Shown: positions 1 to 11,432 of the stretch, one piece after another
Numbering within the stretch: the first letter of the stretch is position 1
How the letters are laid out: the number at the start of each line of letters is the position of its first letter
Source: Labia minor
Lineage: Eukaryota; Arthropoda; Insecta; Dermaptera; Spongiphoridae
Length of the DNA: 64,000 nt
NCBI GenBank assembly: GCA_963082975.1
Contig: CAUJBJ010000025.1
Span: 1-64,000, forward strand
Reading direction: 5' to 3'
Made by a program: the position numbers and the translations under genes
The notes under the pieces: model-generated
Told to the model about the DNA's origin: nothing
The model's input: the letters and a program-made list of their open reading frames with translations, nothing else
The model's database searches: none

Positions 1-32
1 TAGGATTTTCCCTTTAATATTTGAACAAAATC

Positions 33-42
33 ACAGTAATCC
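33..42. other. Variable patch of the monomer
   Basis: This is the most polymorphic part of the unit; the rest changes mainly by single substitutions. Reading from the end of AAAATC, I see about seven recurring alleles: CACAGTAATCCG (call it A), CAGACTTTTCCG (B, the commonest), CAAACTTTTCCG (C), CAGAATTTTCCG (D), CAGATTTTTCCTT (E), CACACTAATCCG (F) and the one-base-shorter CAGATTTTCCG (G). The alleles are linked to markers elsewhere in the unit, for example G with GAACC at 101-105 and F with GAATAAAA near 113, so they define monomer classes. The letters are my labels. Confidence 0.9.
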
Positions 43-90
43 GTAAGAATTCAATGAAAATATTTAAGAAATCGATCAAATATGAATTTA
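43..90. other. Conserved core of the monomer with EcoRI, SspI and ClaI sites
   Basis: From GTAAGAATTC to TATGAATTTA the units are nearly constant across the window, with only class-marking substitutions: GTAAAAATTC, AATAATTAAG, ATATATAAG, AATCAATC, GACTTTA, GAATTAATT and TTTCTTCTTC. The core contains short inverted matches, AATTCA (48-53) with TGAATT (83-88) and ATATTT (60-65) with AAATAT (78-83), around ATCGAT. Their symmetry centres differ (about 68 and 71.5), so they do not form one clean hairpin. A conserved core next to a variable patch is common in centromeric satellites and sometimes marks a protein-binding site; nothing here proves binding. Confidence 0.6.
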
Positions 91-106
91 TTCTTCATTA
101 GAATCA

Positions 107-132
107 GAAAATTAATAAAATAAAATAAAAAA
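107..132. repeat. A-rich AAAAT-stepped tract within the monomer
   Basis: Every unit carries an A-rich stretch of imperfect 5-bp steps (AAAAT repeated) before GATAATTTTATC. Two alternating states dominate: AAATAAAAAAG and AAATATAAAAG (position 128 A or T). Position 113 is T or G (ATTAAT or ATGAAT) and position 134 is A or T (GATAA or GTTAA). The states are linked to upstream markers: CAATAG usually goes with AAATATAAAAG, and CATTATAATC often with GTTAA. The tract gives the + strand its excess of A over T. It has not expanded or contracted as a microsatellite would; its length is constant. Confidence 0.85.
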
Positions 133-1127
133 GATAATTTTATCCCTCGTATTTAAAAAACTAGGATTTTCCCTTTAATATTTGAACAAAATCACAGTAA
201 TCCGTAAGAATTCAATGAAAATATTTAAGAAATCGATCAAATATGAATTTATTCTTCAATAGAATCAGAAAATTAATAAAATAAAATATAAAAGATAATT
301 TTATCCCTCGTATTTAAAAAAGTAGGATTTTCCCTTTAATATTTGAACAAAATCAGACTTTTCCGTAAGAATTCAATGAAAATATTTAAGAAATCGATCA
401 AATATGAATTTATTCTTCATTAGAATCAGAAAATTAATAAAATAAAATAAAAAAGATAATTTTATCCCTCGTATTTAAAAAAGTAGGATTTTCCCTTTAA
501 TATTTGAACAAAATCAGACTTTTCCGTAAGAATTCAATGAAAATATTTAAGAAATCGATCAAATATGAATTTATTCTTCATTATAATCAGAAAATTAATA
601 AAATAAAATAAAAAAGTTAATTTTATCCCTCGTATTTAAAAAAGTAGGATTTTCCCTTTAATATTTGAACAAAATCAAACTTTTCCGTAAGAATTCAATG
701 AAAATATTTAAGAAATCGATCAAATATGAATTTATTCTTCAATAGAATCAGAAAATTAATAAAATAAAATATAAAAGATAATTTTATCCCTCGTATTTAA
801 AAAAGTAGGATTTTCCCTTTAATATTTGAACAAAATCAGAATTTTCCGTAAGAATTCAATGAAAATATTTAAGAAATCGATCAAATATGAATTTATTCTT
901 CAATAGAATCAGAAAATTAATAAAATAAAATATAAAAGATAATTTTATCCCTCGTATTTAAAAAAGTAGGATTTTCCCTTTAATATTTGAACAAAATCAG
1001 ATTTTTCCTTAAGAATTCAATGAAAATATTTAAGAAATCGATCAAATATGAATTTATTCTTAATTATAATCAGAAAATTAATAAAATAAAATAAAAAAGA
1101 TAATTTTATCCCTCGTATTTAAAAAAG

Positions 1128-1288
1128 TAGGATTTTCCCTTTAATATTTGAACAAAATCAGACTTTTCCGTAAGAATTCAATGAAAATATTTAAGAAATC
1201 GATCAAATATGAATTTATTCTTCAATAGAATCAGAAAATTAATAAAATAAAATATAAAAGATAATTTTATCGCTCGTATTTAATAAAG
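1128..1288. repeat. Marker monomer with ATCGCTCG; head of a four-monomer module
   Basis: This unit reads ATCGCTCG where nearly all others read ATCCCTCG. The marker starts at 1269, 3522, 9643, 11574, 14793, 23652, 25906, 36530, 42004, 46029, 51020 and 56332. Successive spacings in monomers are 14, 38, 12, 20, 55, 14, 66, 34, 25, 31 and 33. It is followed by a unit with the CACACTAATCC patch, then a unit opening TAGGAATTTTCC with the short patch, then usually a unit with CACAGTAATCC and GACTTTATTC. That four-unit module is intact at 11 of the 12 sites; the exception is the one at 23511. The irregular spacing shows that the array has no single higher-order period. Confidence 0.9.
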
Positions 1289-1771
1289 TAGGATTTTCCC
1301 TTTAATATTTGAACAAAATCACACTAATCCGTAAGAATTCAATGAAAATATTAAAGAAATCGATCAAATATGAATTTATTCTTCATTAGAATCAGAAAAT
1401 GAATAAAATAAAATATAAAAGATAATTTTATCCCTCGTATTTAAAAAAGTAGGAATTTTCCCTTTAATATTTGAACAAAATCAGATTTTCCGTAAGAATT
1501 CAATGAAAATATTTAAGAAATCGATCAAATATGAATTTATTCTTCATTAGAACCAGAAAATTAATAAAATAAAATAAAAAAGATAATTTTATCCCTCGTA
1601 TTTAAAAAACTAGGATTTTCCCTTTAATATTTGAACAAAATCACAGTAATCCGTAAGAATTCAATGAAAATATTTAAGAAATCGATCAAATATGACTTTA
1701 TTCTTAATTAGAATCAGAAAATGAATAAAATAAAATATAAAAGATAATTTTGTCCCTCGTATTTAAAAAAG

Positions 1772-1931
1772 TAGGATTTTCCCTTTTATATTTGAACAAA
1801 ATCAGATTTTCCGTAAGAATTCAATGAAAATATTTAAGAAATCGATCAAATATGAATTTATTCTTCATTAGAACCAGAAAATTAATAAAATAAAATAAAA
1901 AAGATAATTTTATCCCTCGTATTTAAAATAG
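1772..1931. repeat. 160-bp monomer (one of eleven in the window)
   Basis: The short patch CAGATTTTCC lacks one base. In most units with this patch the loss is balanced by an extra A near position 5 (TAGGAATTTTCC), so the unit stays 161 bp. In this unit and those starting at 10146, 12077, 16906, 20128, 28502, 30756, 32688, 33009 and 61343 the balancing base is absent and the unit is 160 bp. The unit at 55065 is 160 bp for another reason: one A is missing from its terminal A run. Two 162-bp units, at 29306 and 31560, read AAAATTCACAC. Confidence 0.88.
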
Positions 1932-2092
1932 TAGGATTTTCCCTTTAATATTTGAACAAAATCACAGTAATGCGTAAGAATTCAATGAAAATATTTAAGA
2001 AATCGATCAAATATGAATTTCTTCTTCAATAGAATCAGAAAATGAATAAAATAAAATATAAAAGATAATTTTGTCCCTCGTATTTAAAAAAG

Positions 2093-5000
2093 TAGGATTT
2101 TCCCTTTAATATTTGAACAAAATCAGACTTTTCCGTAAGAATTCAATGAAAATATTTAAGAAATCGATCAAATATGAATTTATTCTTCATTAGAATCAGA
2201 AAATTAATAAAATAAAATAAAAAAGATAATTTTATCCCTCGTATTTAAAAAAGTAGGATTTTCCCTTTAATATTTGAACAAAATCAGACTTTTCCGTAAG
2301 AATTCAATGAAAATATTTAAGAAATCGATCAAATATGAATTTATTCTTCATTAGAATCAGAAAATTAATAAAATAAAATAAAAAAGATAATTTTATCCCT
2401 CGTATTTAAAAAAGTAGGATTTTCCCTTTAATATTTGAACAAAATCAGACTTTTCCGTAAGAATTCAATGAAAATATTTAAGAAATCGATCAAATATGAA
2501 TTTATTCTTCATTATAATCAGAAAATTAATAAAATAAAATAAAAAAGTTAATTTTATCCCTCGTATTTAAAAAAGTAGGATTTTCCCTTTAATATTTGAA
2601 CAAAATCAGACTTTTCCGTAAGAATTCAATGAAAATATTTAAGAAATCGTTCAAATATGAATTTATTCTTCAATAGAATCAGAAAATTAATAAAATAAAA
2701 TATAAAAGATAATTTTATCCCTCGTATTTAAAAAAGTAGGATTTTCCCTTTAATATTTGAACAAAATCAGAATTTTCCGTAAGAATTCAATGAAAATATT
2801 TAAGAAATCGATCAAATATGAATTTATTCTTCAATAGAATCAGAAAATTAATAAAATAAAATATAAAAGATAATTTTATCCCTCGTATTTAAAAAAGTAG
2901 GATTTTCCCTTTAATATTTGAACAAAATCAGACTTTTCCGTAAAAATTCAATGAAAATATTTAAGAAATCGATCAAATATGAATTTATTCTTCATTATAA
3001 TCAGAAAATTAATAAAATAAAATAAAAAAGTTAATTTTATCCCTCGTATTTAAAAAAGTAGGATTTTCCCTTTAATATTTGAACAAAATCAGACTTTTCC
3101 GTAAGAATTCAATGAAAATATTTAAGAAATCGATCAAATATGAATTTATTCTTCAATAGAATCAGAAAATTAATAAAATAAAATATAAAAGATAATTTTA
3201 TCCCTCGTATTTAAAAAAGTAGGATTTTCCCTTTAATATTTGAACAAAATCAGATTTTTCCTTAAGAATTCAATGAAAATATTTAAGAAATCGATCAAAT
3301 ATGAATTTATTCTTAATTATAATCAGAAAATTAATAAAATAAAATAAAAAAGATAATTTTATCCCTCGTATTTAAAAAAGTAGGATTTTCCCTTTAATAT
3401 TTGAACAAAATCAGACTTTTCCGTAAGAATTCAATGAAAATATTTAAGAAATCGATCAAATATGAATTTATTCTTCAATAGAATCAGAAAATTAATAAAA
3501 TAAAATATAAAAGATAATTTTATCGCTCGTATTTAAAAAAGTAGGATTTTCCCTTTAATATTTGAACAAAATCACACTAATCCGTAAGAATTCAATGAAA
3601 ATATTTAAGAAATCGATCAAATATGAATTTATTCTTCATTAGAATCAGAAAATGAATAAAATAAAATATAAAAGATAATTTTATCCCTCGTATTTAAAAA
3701 AGTAGGAATTTTCCCTTTAATATTTGAACAAAATCAGATTTTCCGTAAGAATTCAATGAAAATATTTAAGAAATCGATCAAATATGAATTTATTCTTCAT
3801 TAGAACCAGAAAATTAATAAAATAAAATAAAAAAGATAATTTTATCCCTCGTATTTAAAAAACTAGGATTTTCCCTTTAATATTTGAACAAAATCACAGT
3901 AATCCGTAAGAATTCAATGAAAATATTTAAGAAATCGATCAAATATGACTTTATTCTTAATTAGAATCAGAAAATGAATAAAATAAAATATAAAAGATAA
4001 TTTTGTCCCTCGTATTTAAAAAAGTAGGATTTTCCCTTTTATATTTGAACAAAATCAGACTTTTCCGTAAGAATTCAATGAAAATATTTAAGAAATCGAT
4101 CAAATATGAATTTATTCTTCATTAGAATCAGAAAATTAATAAAATAAAATATAAAAGATAATTTTATCCCTCGTATTTAAAAAAGTAGGATTTTCCCTTT
4201 AATATTTGAACAAAATCAGAATTTTCCGTAAGAATTCAATGAAAATATTTAAGAAATCGATCAAATATGAATTTATTCTTCAATAGAATCAGAAAATTAA
4301 TAAAATAAAATATAAAAGATAATTTTATCCCTCGTATTTAAAAAAGTAGGATTTTCCCTTTAATATTTGAACAAAATCACAGTAATCCGTAAGAATTCAA
4401 TGAAAATATATAAGAAATCGATCAAATATGAATTTATTCTTCATTAGAATCAGAAAATTAATAAAATAAAATAAAAAAGATAATTTTATCCCTCGTATTT
4501 AAAAAAGTAGGATTTTCCCTTTAATATTTGAACAAAATCAGACTTTTCCGTAAGAATTCAATGAAAATATTTAAGAAATCGATCAAATATGAATTTATTC
4601 TTCAATAGAATCAGAAAATTAATAAAATAAAATATAAAAGTTAATTTTATCCCTCGTATTTAAAAAAGTAGGATTTTCCCTTTAATATTTGAACAAAATC
4701 ACACTAATCCGTAAGAATTCAATGAAAATATTTAAGAAATCAATCAAATATGAATTTATTCTTCATTAGAATCAGAAAATGAATAAAATAAAATATAAAA
4801 GATAATTTTATCCCTCGTATTTAAAAAAGTAGGAATTTTCCCTTTAATATTTGAACAAAATCAGATTTTCCGTAAGAATTCAATGAAAATAATTAAGAAA
4901 TCGATCAAATATGAATTTATTCTTCATTAGAACCAGAAAATTAATAAAATAAAATAAAAAAGATAATTTTATCCCTCGTATTTAAAAAACTAGGATTTTC

Positions 5001-5312
5001 CCTTTAATATTTGAACAAAATCACAGTAATCCGTAAGAATTCAATGAAAATATTTAAGAAATCGATCAAATATGAATTAATTCTTCAATAGAATCAGAAA
5101 ATTAATAAAATAAAATATAAAAGATAATTGTATCCCTCGTATTTAAAAAAGTAGGATTTTCCCTTTAATATTTGAAAAAAATCAGACTTTTCCGTAAGAA
5201 TTCAATGAAAATATTTAAGAAATCGATCAAATATGAATTTATTCTTCAATAGAATCAGAAAATTAATAAAATAAAATATAAAAGATAATTTTATCCCTCG
5301 TATTTAAAAAAG
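2093..5312. repeat. Satellite block of 20 monomers
   Basis: Units 14-33. It begins with B-class units and a D unit, then a B unit with GTAAAAATTC (which lacks the EcoRI site), then E and the ATCGCTCG module at 3381. The segment from 2.9 to 4.0 kb repeats part of the first 2 kb at a distance of 2253 bp (14 monomers less one base). The run from about 4025 to 5300 (TTTTATATTTG unit, D, ATATATAAG unit, AATCAATC unit, AATAATTAAG unit, GAATTAATTC unit, GAAAAAAATC unit) recurs almost unchanged near 26409-27696. The 322 bp at 4991-5312 carry the variants ATTGTATCCC and TTGAAAAAAATC. Confidence 0.8.
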
Positions 5313-8300
5313 TAGGATTTTCCCTTTAATATTTGAACAAAATCACACTAATCCGTAAGAATTCAATGAAAATATTTAAGAAATCGATCAAATATGAATT
5401 TATTCTTCATTAGAATCAGAAAATGAATAAAATAAAATATAAAAGATAATTTTATCCCTCGTATTTAAAAAAGTAGGAATTTTCCCTTTAATATTTGAAC
5501 AAAATCAGATTTTCCGTAAGAATTCAATGAAAATATTTAAGAAATCGATCAAATATGAATTTATTCTTCATTAGAACCAGAAAATTAATAAAATTAAATA
5601 AAAAAGATAATTTTATCCCTCGTATTTAAAATAGTAGGATTTTCCCTTTAATATTTGAACAAAATCACAGTAATCCGTAAGAATTCAATGAAAATATTTA
5701 AGAAATCGATCAAATATGAATTTCTTCTTCAATAGAATCAGAAAATGAATAAAATAAAATATAAAAGATAATTTTGTCCCTCGTATTTAAAAAAGTAGGA
5801 TTTTCCCTTTAATATTTGAACAAAATCAGACTTTTCCGTAAGAATTCAATGAAAATATTTAAGAAATCGATCAAATATGAATTTATTCTTCATTAGAATC
5901 AGAAAATTAATAAAATAAAATAAAAAAGATAATTTTATCCCTCGTATTTAAAAAAGTAGGATTTTCCCTTTAATATTTGAACAAAATCACAGTAATCCGT
6001 AAGAATTCAATGAAAATATTTAAGAAATCGATCAAATATGAATTTATTCTTCATTAGAATCAGAAAATTAATAAAATAAAATAAAAAAGATAATTTTATC
6101 CCTCGTATTTAAAAAACTAGGATTTTCCCTTTAATATTTGAACAAAATCACAGTAATCCGTAAGAATTCAATGAAAATATTTAAGAAATCGATCAAATAT
6201 GAATTTATTCTTCAATAGAATCAGAAAATTAATAAAATAAAATATAAAAGATAATTTTATCCCTCGTATTTAAAAAAGTAGGATTTTCCCTTTAATATTT
6301 GAACAAAATCAGACTTTTCCGTAAGAATTCAATGAAAATATTTAAGAAATCGATCAAATATGAATTTATTCTTCAATAGAATCAGAAAATGAATAAAATA
6401 AAATATAAAAGATAATTTTGTCCCTCGTATTTAAAAAAGTAGGATTTTCCCTTTAATATTTGAACAAAATCAGACTTTTCCGTAAGAATTCAATCAAAAT
6501 ATTTAAGAAATCGATCAAATATGAATTTATTCTTCATTAGAATCAGAAAATTAATAAAATAAAATAAAAAAGATAATTTTATCCCTCGTATTTAAAAAAG
6601 TAGGATTTTCCCTTTAATATTTGAACAAAATCAGACTTTTCCGTAAGAATTCAATGAAAATATTTAAGAAATCGATCAAATATGAATTTATTCTTTATTA
6701 GAATCAGAAAATTAATAAAATAAAATAAAAAAGATAATTTTATCCCTCGTATTTAAAAAAGTAGGATTTTCCCTTTAATATTTGAACAAAATCAGACTTT
6801 TCCGTAAGAATTCAATGAAAATATTTAAGAAATCGATCAAATATGAATTTATTCTTCATTATAATCAGAAAATTAATAAAATAAAATAAAAAAGTTAATT
6901 TTATCCCTCGTATTTAAAAAAGTAGGATTTTCCCTTTAATATTTGAACAAAATCAGACTTTTCCGTAAGAATTCAATGAAAATATTTAAGAAATCGATCA
7001 AATATGAATTTATTCTTCAATAGAATCAGAAAATTAATAAAATAAAATATAAAAGATAATTTTATCCCTCGTATTTAAAAAAGTAGGATTTTCCCTTTAA
7101 TATTTGAACAAAATCAGAATTTTCCGTAAGAATTCAATGAAAATATTTAAGAAATCGATCAAATATGAATTTATTCTTCAATAGAATCAGAAAATTAATA
7201 AAATAAAATATAAAAGATAATTTTATCCCTCGTATTTAAAAAAGTAGGATTTTCCCTTTAATATTTGAACAAAATCAGACTTTTCCGTAAGAATTCAATG
7301 AAAATATTTAAGAAATCGATCAAATATGAATTTATTCTTCAATAGAATCAGAAAATTAATAAAATAAAATATAAAAGATAATTTTATCCCTCGTATTTAA
7401 AAAAGTAGGATTTTCACTTTAATATTTGAACAAAATCACATTAATCCGTAAGAATTCAATGAAAATATTTAAGAAATCGATCAAATATGAATTTATTCTT
7501 CATTAGAATCAGAAAATGAATAAAATAAAATATAAAAGATAATTTTATCCCTCGTATTTAAAAAAGTAGGAATTTTCCCTTTAATATTTGAACAAAATCA
7601 GATTTTCCGTAAGAATTCAATGAAAATATTTAAGAAATCGATCAAATATGAATTTATTCTTCATTAGAACCAGAAAATTAATAAAATAAAATAAAAAAGA
7701 TAATTTTATCCCTCGTATTTAAAATAGTAGGATTTTCCCTTTAATATTTGAACAAAATCACAGTAATCCGTAAGAATTCAATGAAAATATTTAAGAAATC
7801 GATCAAATATGAATTTCTTCTTCAATAGAATCAGAAAATGAATAAAATAAAATATAAAAGATAATTTTGTCCCTCGTATTTAAAAAAGTAGGATTTTCCC
7901 TTTAATATTTGAACAAAATCAGACTTTTCCGTAAGAATTCAATGAAAATATTTAAGAAATCGATCAAATATGAATTTATTCTTCATTAGAATCAGAAAAT
8001 TAATAAAATAAAATAAAAAAGATAATTTTATCCCTCGTATTTAAAAAAGTAGGATTTTCCCTTTAATATTTGAACAAAATCACAGTAATCCGTAAGAATT
8101 CAATGAAAATATTTAAGAAATCGATCAAATATGAATTTATTCTTCATTAGAATCAGAAAATTAATAAAATAAAATAAAAAAGATAATTTTATCCCTCGTA
8201 TTTAAAAAACTAGGATTTTCCCTTTAATATTTGAACAAAATCACAGTAATCCGTAAGAATTCAATGAAAATATTTAAGAAATCGATCAAATATGAATTTA

Positions 8301-9501
8301 TTCTTCAATAGAATCAGAAAATTAATAAAATAAAATATAAAAGATAATTTTATCCCTCGTATTTAAAAAAGTAGGATTTTCCCTTTAATATTTGAACAAA
8401 ATCAGACTTTTCCGTAAGAATTCAATGAAAATATTTAAGAAATCGATCAAATATGAATTTATTCTTCATTAGAATCAGAAAATTAATAAAATAAAATAAA
8501 AAAGATAATTTTATCCCTCGTATTTAAAAAAGTAGGATTTTCCCTTTAATATTTGAACAAAATCAGACTTTTCCGTAAGAATTCAATGAAAATATTTAAG
8601 AAATCGATCAAATATGAATTTATTCTTCATTATAATCAGAAAATTAATAAAATAAAATAAAAAAGTTAATTTTATCCCTCGTATTTAAAAAAGTAGGATT
8701 TTCCCTTTAATATTTGAACAAAATCAAACTTTTCCGTAAGAATTCAATGAAAATATTTAAGAAATCGATCAAATATGAATTTATTCTTCAATAGAATCAG
8801 AAAATTAATAAAATAAAATATAAAAGATAATTTTATCCCTCGTATTTAAAAAAGTAGGATTTTCCCTTTAATATTTGATCAAAATCAGAATTTTCCGTAA
8901 GAATTCAATGAAAATATTTAAGAAATCCTACAAATATGAATTTATTCTTCAATAGAATCAGAAAATTAATAAAATAAAATATAAAAGATAATTTTATCCC
9001 TCATATTTAAAAAAGTAGGATTTTCCCTTTAATATTTGAACAAAATCAGACTTTTCCGTAAAAATTCAATGAAAATATTTAAGAAATCGATCAAATATGA
9101 ATTTATTCTTCATTATAATCAGAAAATTAATAAAATAAAATAAAAAAGTTAATTTTATCCCTCGTATTTAAAAACGTAGGATTTTCCCTTTAATATTTGA
9201 ACAAAAAAATCAGACTTTTCCGTAAGAATTCAATGAAAATATTTAAGAAATCGATCAAATATGAATTTATTCTTCAATAGAATCAGAAAATTAATAAAAT
9301 AAAATATAAAAGATAATTTTATCCCTCGTATTTAAAAAAGTAGGATTTTCCCTTTAATATTTGAACAAAATCAGATTTTTCCTTAAGAATTCAATGAAAA
9401 TATTTAAGAAATCGATCAAATATGAATTTATTCTTAATTATAATCAGAAAATTAATAAAATAAAATAAAAAAGATAATTTTATCCCTCGTATTTAAAAAA
9501 G
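5313..9501. repeat. Satellite block with a 13-monomer repeat distance
   Basis: Units 34-59. The seven-unit run F, G (ending AAAATAG), A (TTTCTTCTTC), B, A (ending AAAAAAC), A, B at 5313 recurs at 7406, 13 monomers (2093 bp) later. From 8050 the order matches the left edge of the window. The unit at 8855 has private changes (TTTGATCAAAATC and AAATCCTACAAAT) not found in its relatives at 19159 and 22864. The unit at 7406 reads TTTTCACTTT, a change also present at 21415. The block ends with a 164-bp unit and an E unit. Confidence 0.8.
9177..9340. repeat. 164-bp monomer with AAA insertion, copy 1
   Basis: The unit reads GAACAAAAAAATCAGAC, three A residues longer than GAACAAAATCAGAC. The same insertion occurs in only two other units, at 19481 and 23186. 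In all three cases two units upstream end in TCCCTCATATTT (instead of TCCCTCGTATTT), the unit between has GTAAAAATTC, and the unit downstream is class E. This makes common descent of the three segments very likely. Confidence 0.93.
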
Positions 9502-11432
9502 TAGGATTTTCCCTTTAATATTTGAACAAAATCAGACTTTTCCGTAAGAATTCAATGAAAATATTTAAGAAATCGATCAAATATGAATTTATTCTTCAAT
9601 AGAATCAGAAAATTAATAAAATAAAATATAAAAGATAATTTTATCGCTCGTATTTAATAAAGTAGGATTTTCCCTTTAATATTTGAACAAAATCACACTA
9701 ATCCGTAAGAATTCAATGAAAATATTAAAGAAATCGATCAAATATGAATTTATTCTTCATTAGAATCAGAAAATGAATAAAATAAAATATAAAAGATAAT
9801 TTTATCCCTCGTATTTAAAAAAGTAGGAATTTTCCCTTTAATATTTGAACAAAATCAGATTTTCCGTAAGAATTCAATGAAAATATTTAAGAAATCGATC
9901 AAATATGAATTTATTCTTCATTAGAACCAGAAAATTAATAAAATAAAATAAAAAAGATAATTTTATCCCTCGTATTTAAAAAACTAGGATTTTCCCTTTA
10001 ATATTTGAACAAAATCACAGTAATCCGTAAGAATTCAATGAAAATATTTAAGAAATCGATCAAATATGACTTTATTCTTAATTAGAATCAGAAAATGAAT
10101 AAAATAAAATATAAAAGATAATTTTGTCCCTCGTATTTAAAAAAGTAGGATTTTCCCTTTTATATTTGAACAAAATCAGATTTTCCGTAAGAATTCAATG
10201 AAAATATTTAAGAAATCGATCAAATATGAATTTATTCTTCATTAGAACCAGAAAATTAATAAAATAAAATAAAAAAGATAATTTTATCCCTCGTATTTAA
10301 AATAGTAGGATTTTCCCTTTAATATTTGAACAAAATCACAGTAATGCGTAAGAATTCAATGAAAATATTTAAGAAATCGATCAAATATGAATTTCTTCTT
10401 CAATAGAATCAGAAAATGAATAAAATAAAATATAAAAGATAATTTTGTCCCTCGTATTTAAAAAAGTAGGATTTTCCCTTTAATATTTGAACAAAATCAG
10501 ACTTTTCCGTAAGAATTCAATGAAAATATTTAAGAAATCGATCAAATATGAATTTATTCTTCATTAGAATCAGAAAATTAATAAAATAAAATATTAAAGA
10601 TAATTTTATCCCTCGTATTTAAAAAAGTAGGATTTTCCCTTTAATATTTGAACAAAATCAGACTTTTCCGTAAGAATTCAATGAAAATATTTAAGAAATC
10701 GATCAAATATGAATTTATTCTTCATTAGAATCAGAAAATTAATAAAATAAAATAAAAAAGATAATTTTATCCCTCGTATTTAAAAAAGTAGGATTTTCCC
10801 TTTAATATTTGAACAAAATCAGACTTTTCCGTAAGAATTCAATGAAAATATTTAAGAAATCGATCAAATATGAATTTATTCTTCATTATAATCAGAAAAT
10901 TAATAAAATAAAATAAAAAAGTTAATTTTATCCCTCGTATTTAAAAAAGTAGGATTTTCCCTTTAATATTTGAACAAAATCAGACTTTTCCGTAAGAATT
11001 CAATGAAAATATTTAAGAAATCGATCAAATATGAATTTATTCTTCAATAGAATCAGAAAATTAATAAAATAAAATATAAAAGATAATTTTATCCCTCGTA
11101 TTTAAAAAAGTAGGATTTTCCCTTTAATATTTGAACAAAATCAGAATTTTCCGTAAGAATTCAATGAAAATATTTAAGAAATCGATCAAATATGAATTTA
11201 TTCTTCAATAGAATCAGAAAATTAATAAAATAAAATATAAAAGATAATTTTATCCCTCGTATTTAAAAAAGTAGGATTTTCCCTTTAATATTTGAACAAA
11301 ATCAGACTTTTCCGTAAAAATTCAATGAAAATATTTAAGAAATCGATCAAATATGAATTTATTCTTCATTATAATCAGAAAATTAATAAAATAAAATAAA
11401 AAAGTTAATTTTATCCCTCGTATTTAAAAAAG
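9502..11432. repeat. 12-mer higher-order repeat, copy 1 (1931 bp)
   Basis: Twelve units from the ATCGCTCG marker unit to a B unit with GTAAAAATTC. It repeats immediately at 11433 with a period of 1931 bp (12 x 161 less one, since one unit is 160 bp). Shared rare variants within both copies are TTTAATAAAG after the marker, AATATTAAAG in the next unit, AATGCGTAAG, and ATATTAAAGATAA, a change I saw nowhere else. I found no difference between the two copies by eye. Confidence 0.9.

Larger units (their letters stand above)
1..161. repeat. Representative satellite monomer (unit 1)
   Basis: This unit serves as the coordinate reference for all monomer positions given here. In order it holds: the TAGGATTTTCCC box (1-12), AATATT (16-21), the variable patch (33-42), CCGTAAG (41-47), an EcoRI site GAATTC (47-52), a second AATATT (59-64), a ClaI site ATCGAT (71-76) overlapping GATC (74-77), a short ATTCT/AGAAT dyad (90-94 and 100-104), a HinfI site GAATC (101-105), an A-rich tract with AAAAT steps (107-132), TATCCCTCG (141-149) and a DraI site TTTAAA (152-157). 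Three CpGs occur, in CCGTAAG, ATCGAT and CTCGTA. Any start point is arbitrary in a tandem repeat; I chose the most recognisable box. Confidence 0.97.
1..2092. repeat. Left-edge block of 13 monomers (related to 8050-10480)
   Basis: Units 1-13. Patch classes in order: A, A, B, B, C, D, E, B (marker), F, G, A, G, A. The same order occurs in the units starting at 8050, except that two extra units (9016-9340) lie there between the D and E units. Either the left copy lost a dimer or the right copy gained one. The final unit here carries AATGCGTAAG, a variant I saw only here and in the two copies near 10345 and 12275, which ties these blocks to a shared ancestor. The unit at 1772 is 160 bp. Confidence 0.85.

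Noticed and set aside
4-32. Hairpin or terminator formed by GATTTT (4-9) and AAAATC (27-32)
   Set aside because: The stem is six AT-rich pairs with a 17-base loop, without a following T run in a transcription context; too weak to call.
54-101. Short reading frame in each monomer beginning ATGAAAATATTTAAG (about 15 codons in most classes)
   Set aside because: It ends at TAG in the CATTAG and CAATAG units and runs only about ten codons further in CATTATAATC units. The peptide changes or truncates between classes and there is no ribosome-binding or splice context; it is a by-product of the repeat.
107-132. Poly-A tail of a SINE-like element at the end of each monomer
   Set aside because: The A-rich tract lies inside the unit, has fixed length, is followed by a conserved TATCCCTCG segment, and there are no Pol III box motifs or target-site duplications.
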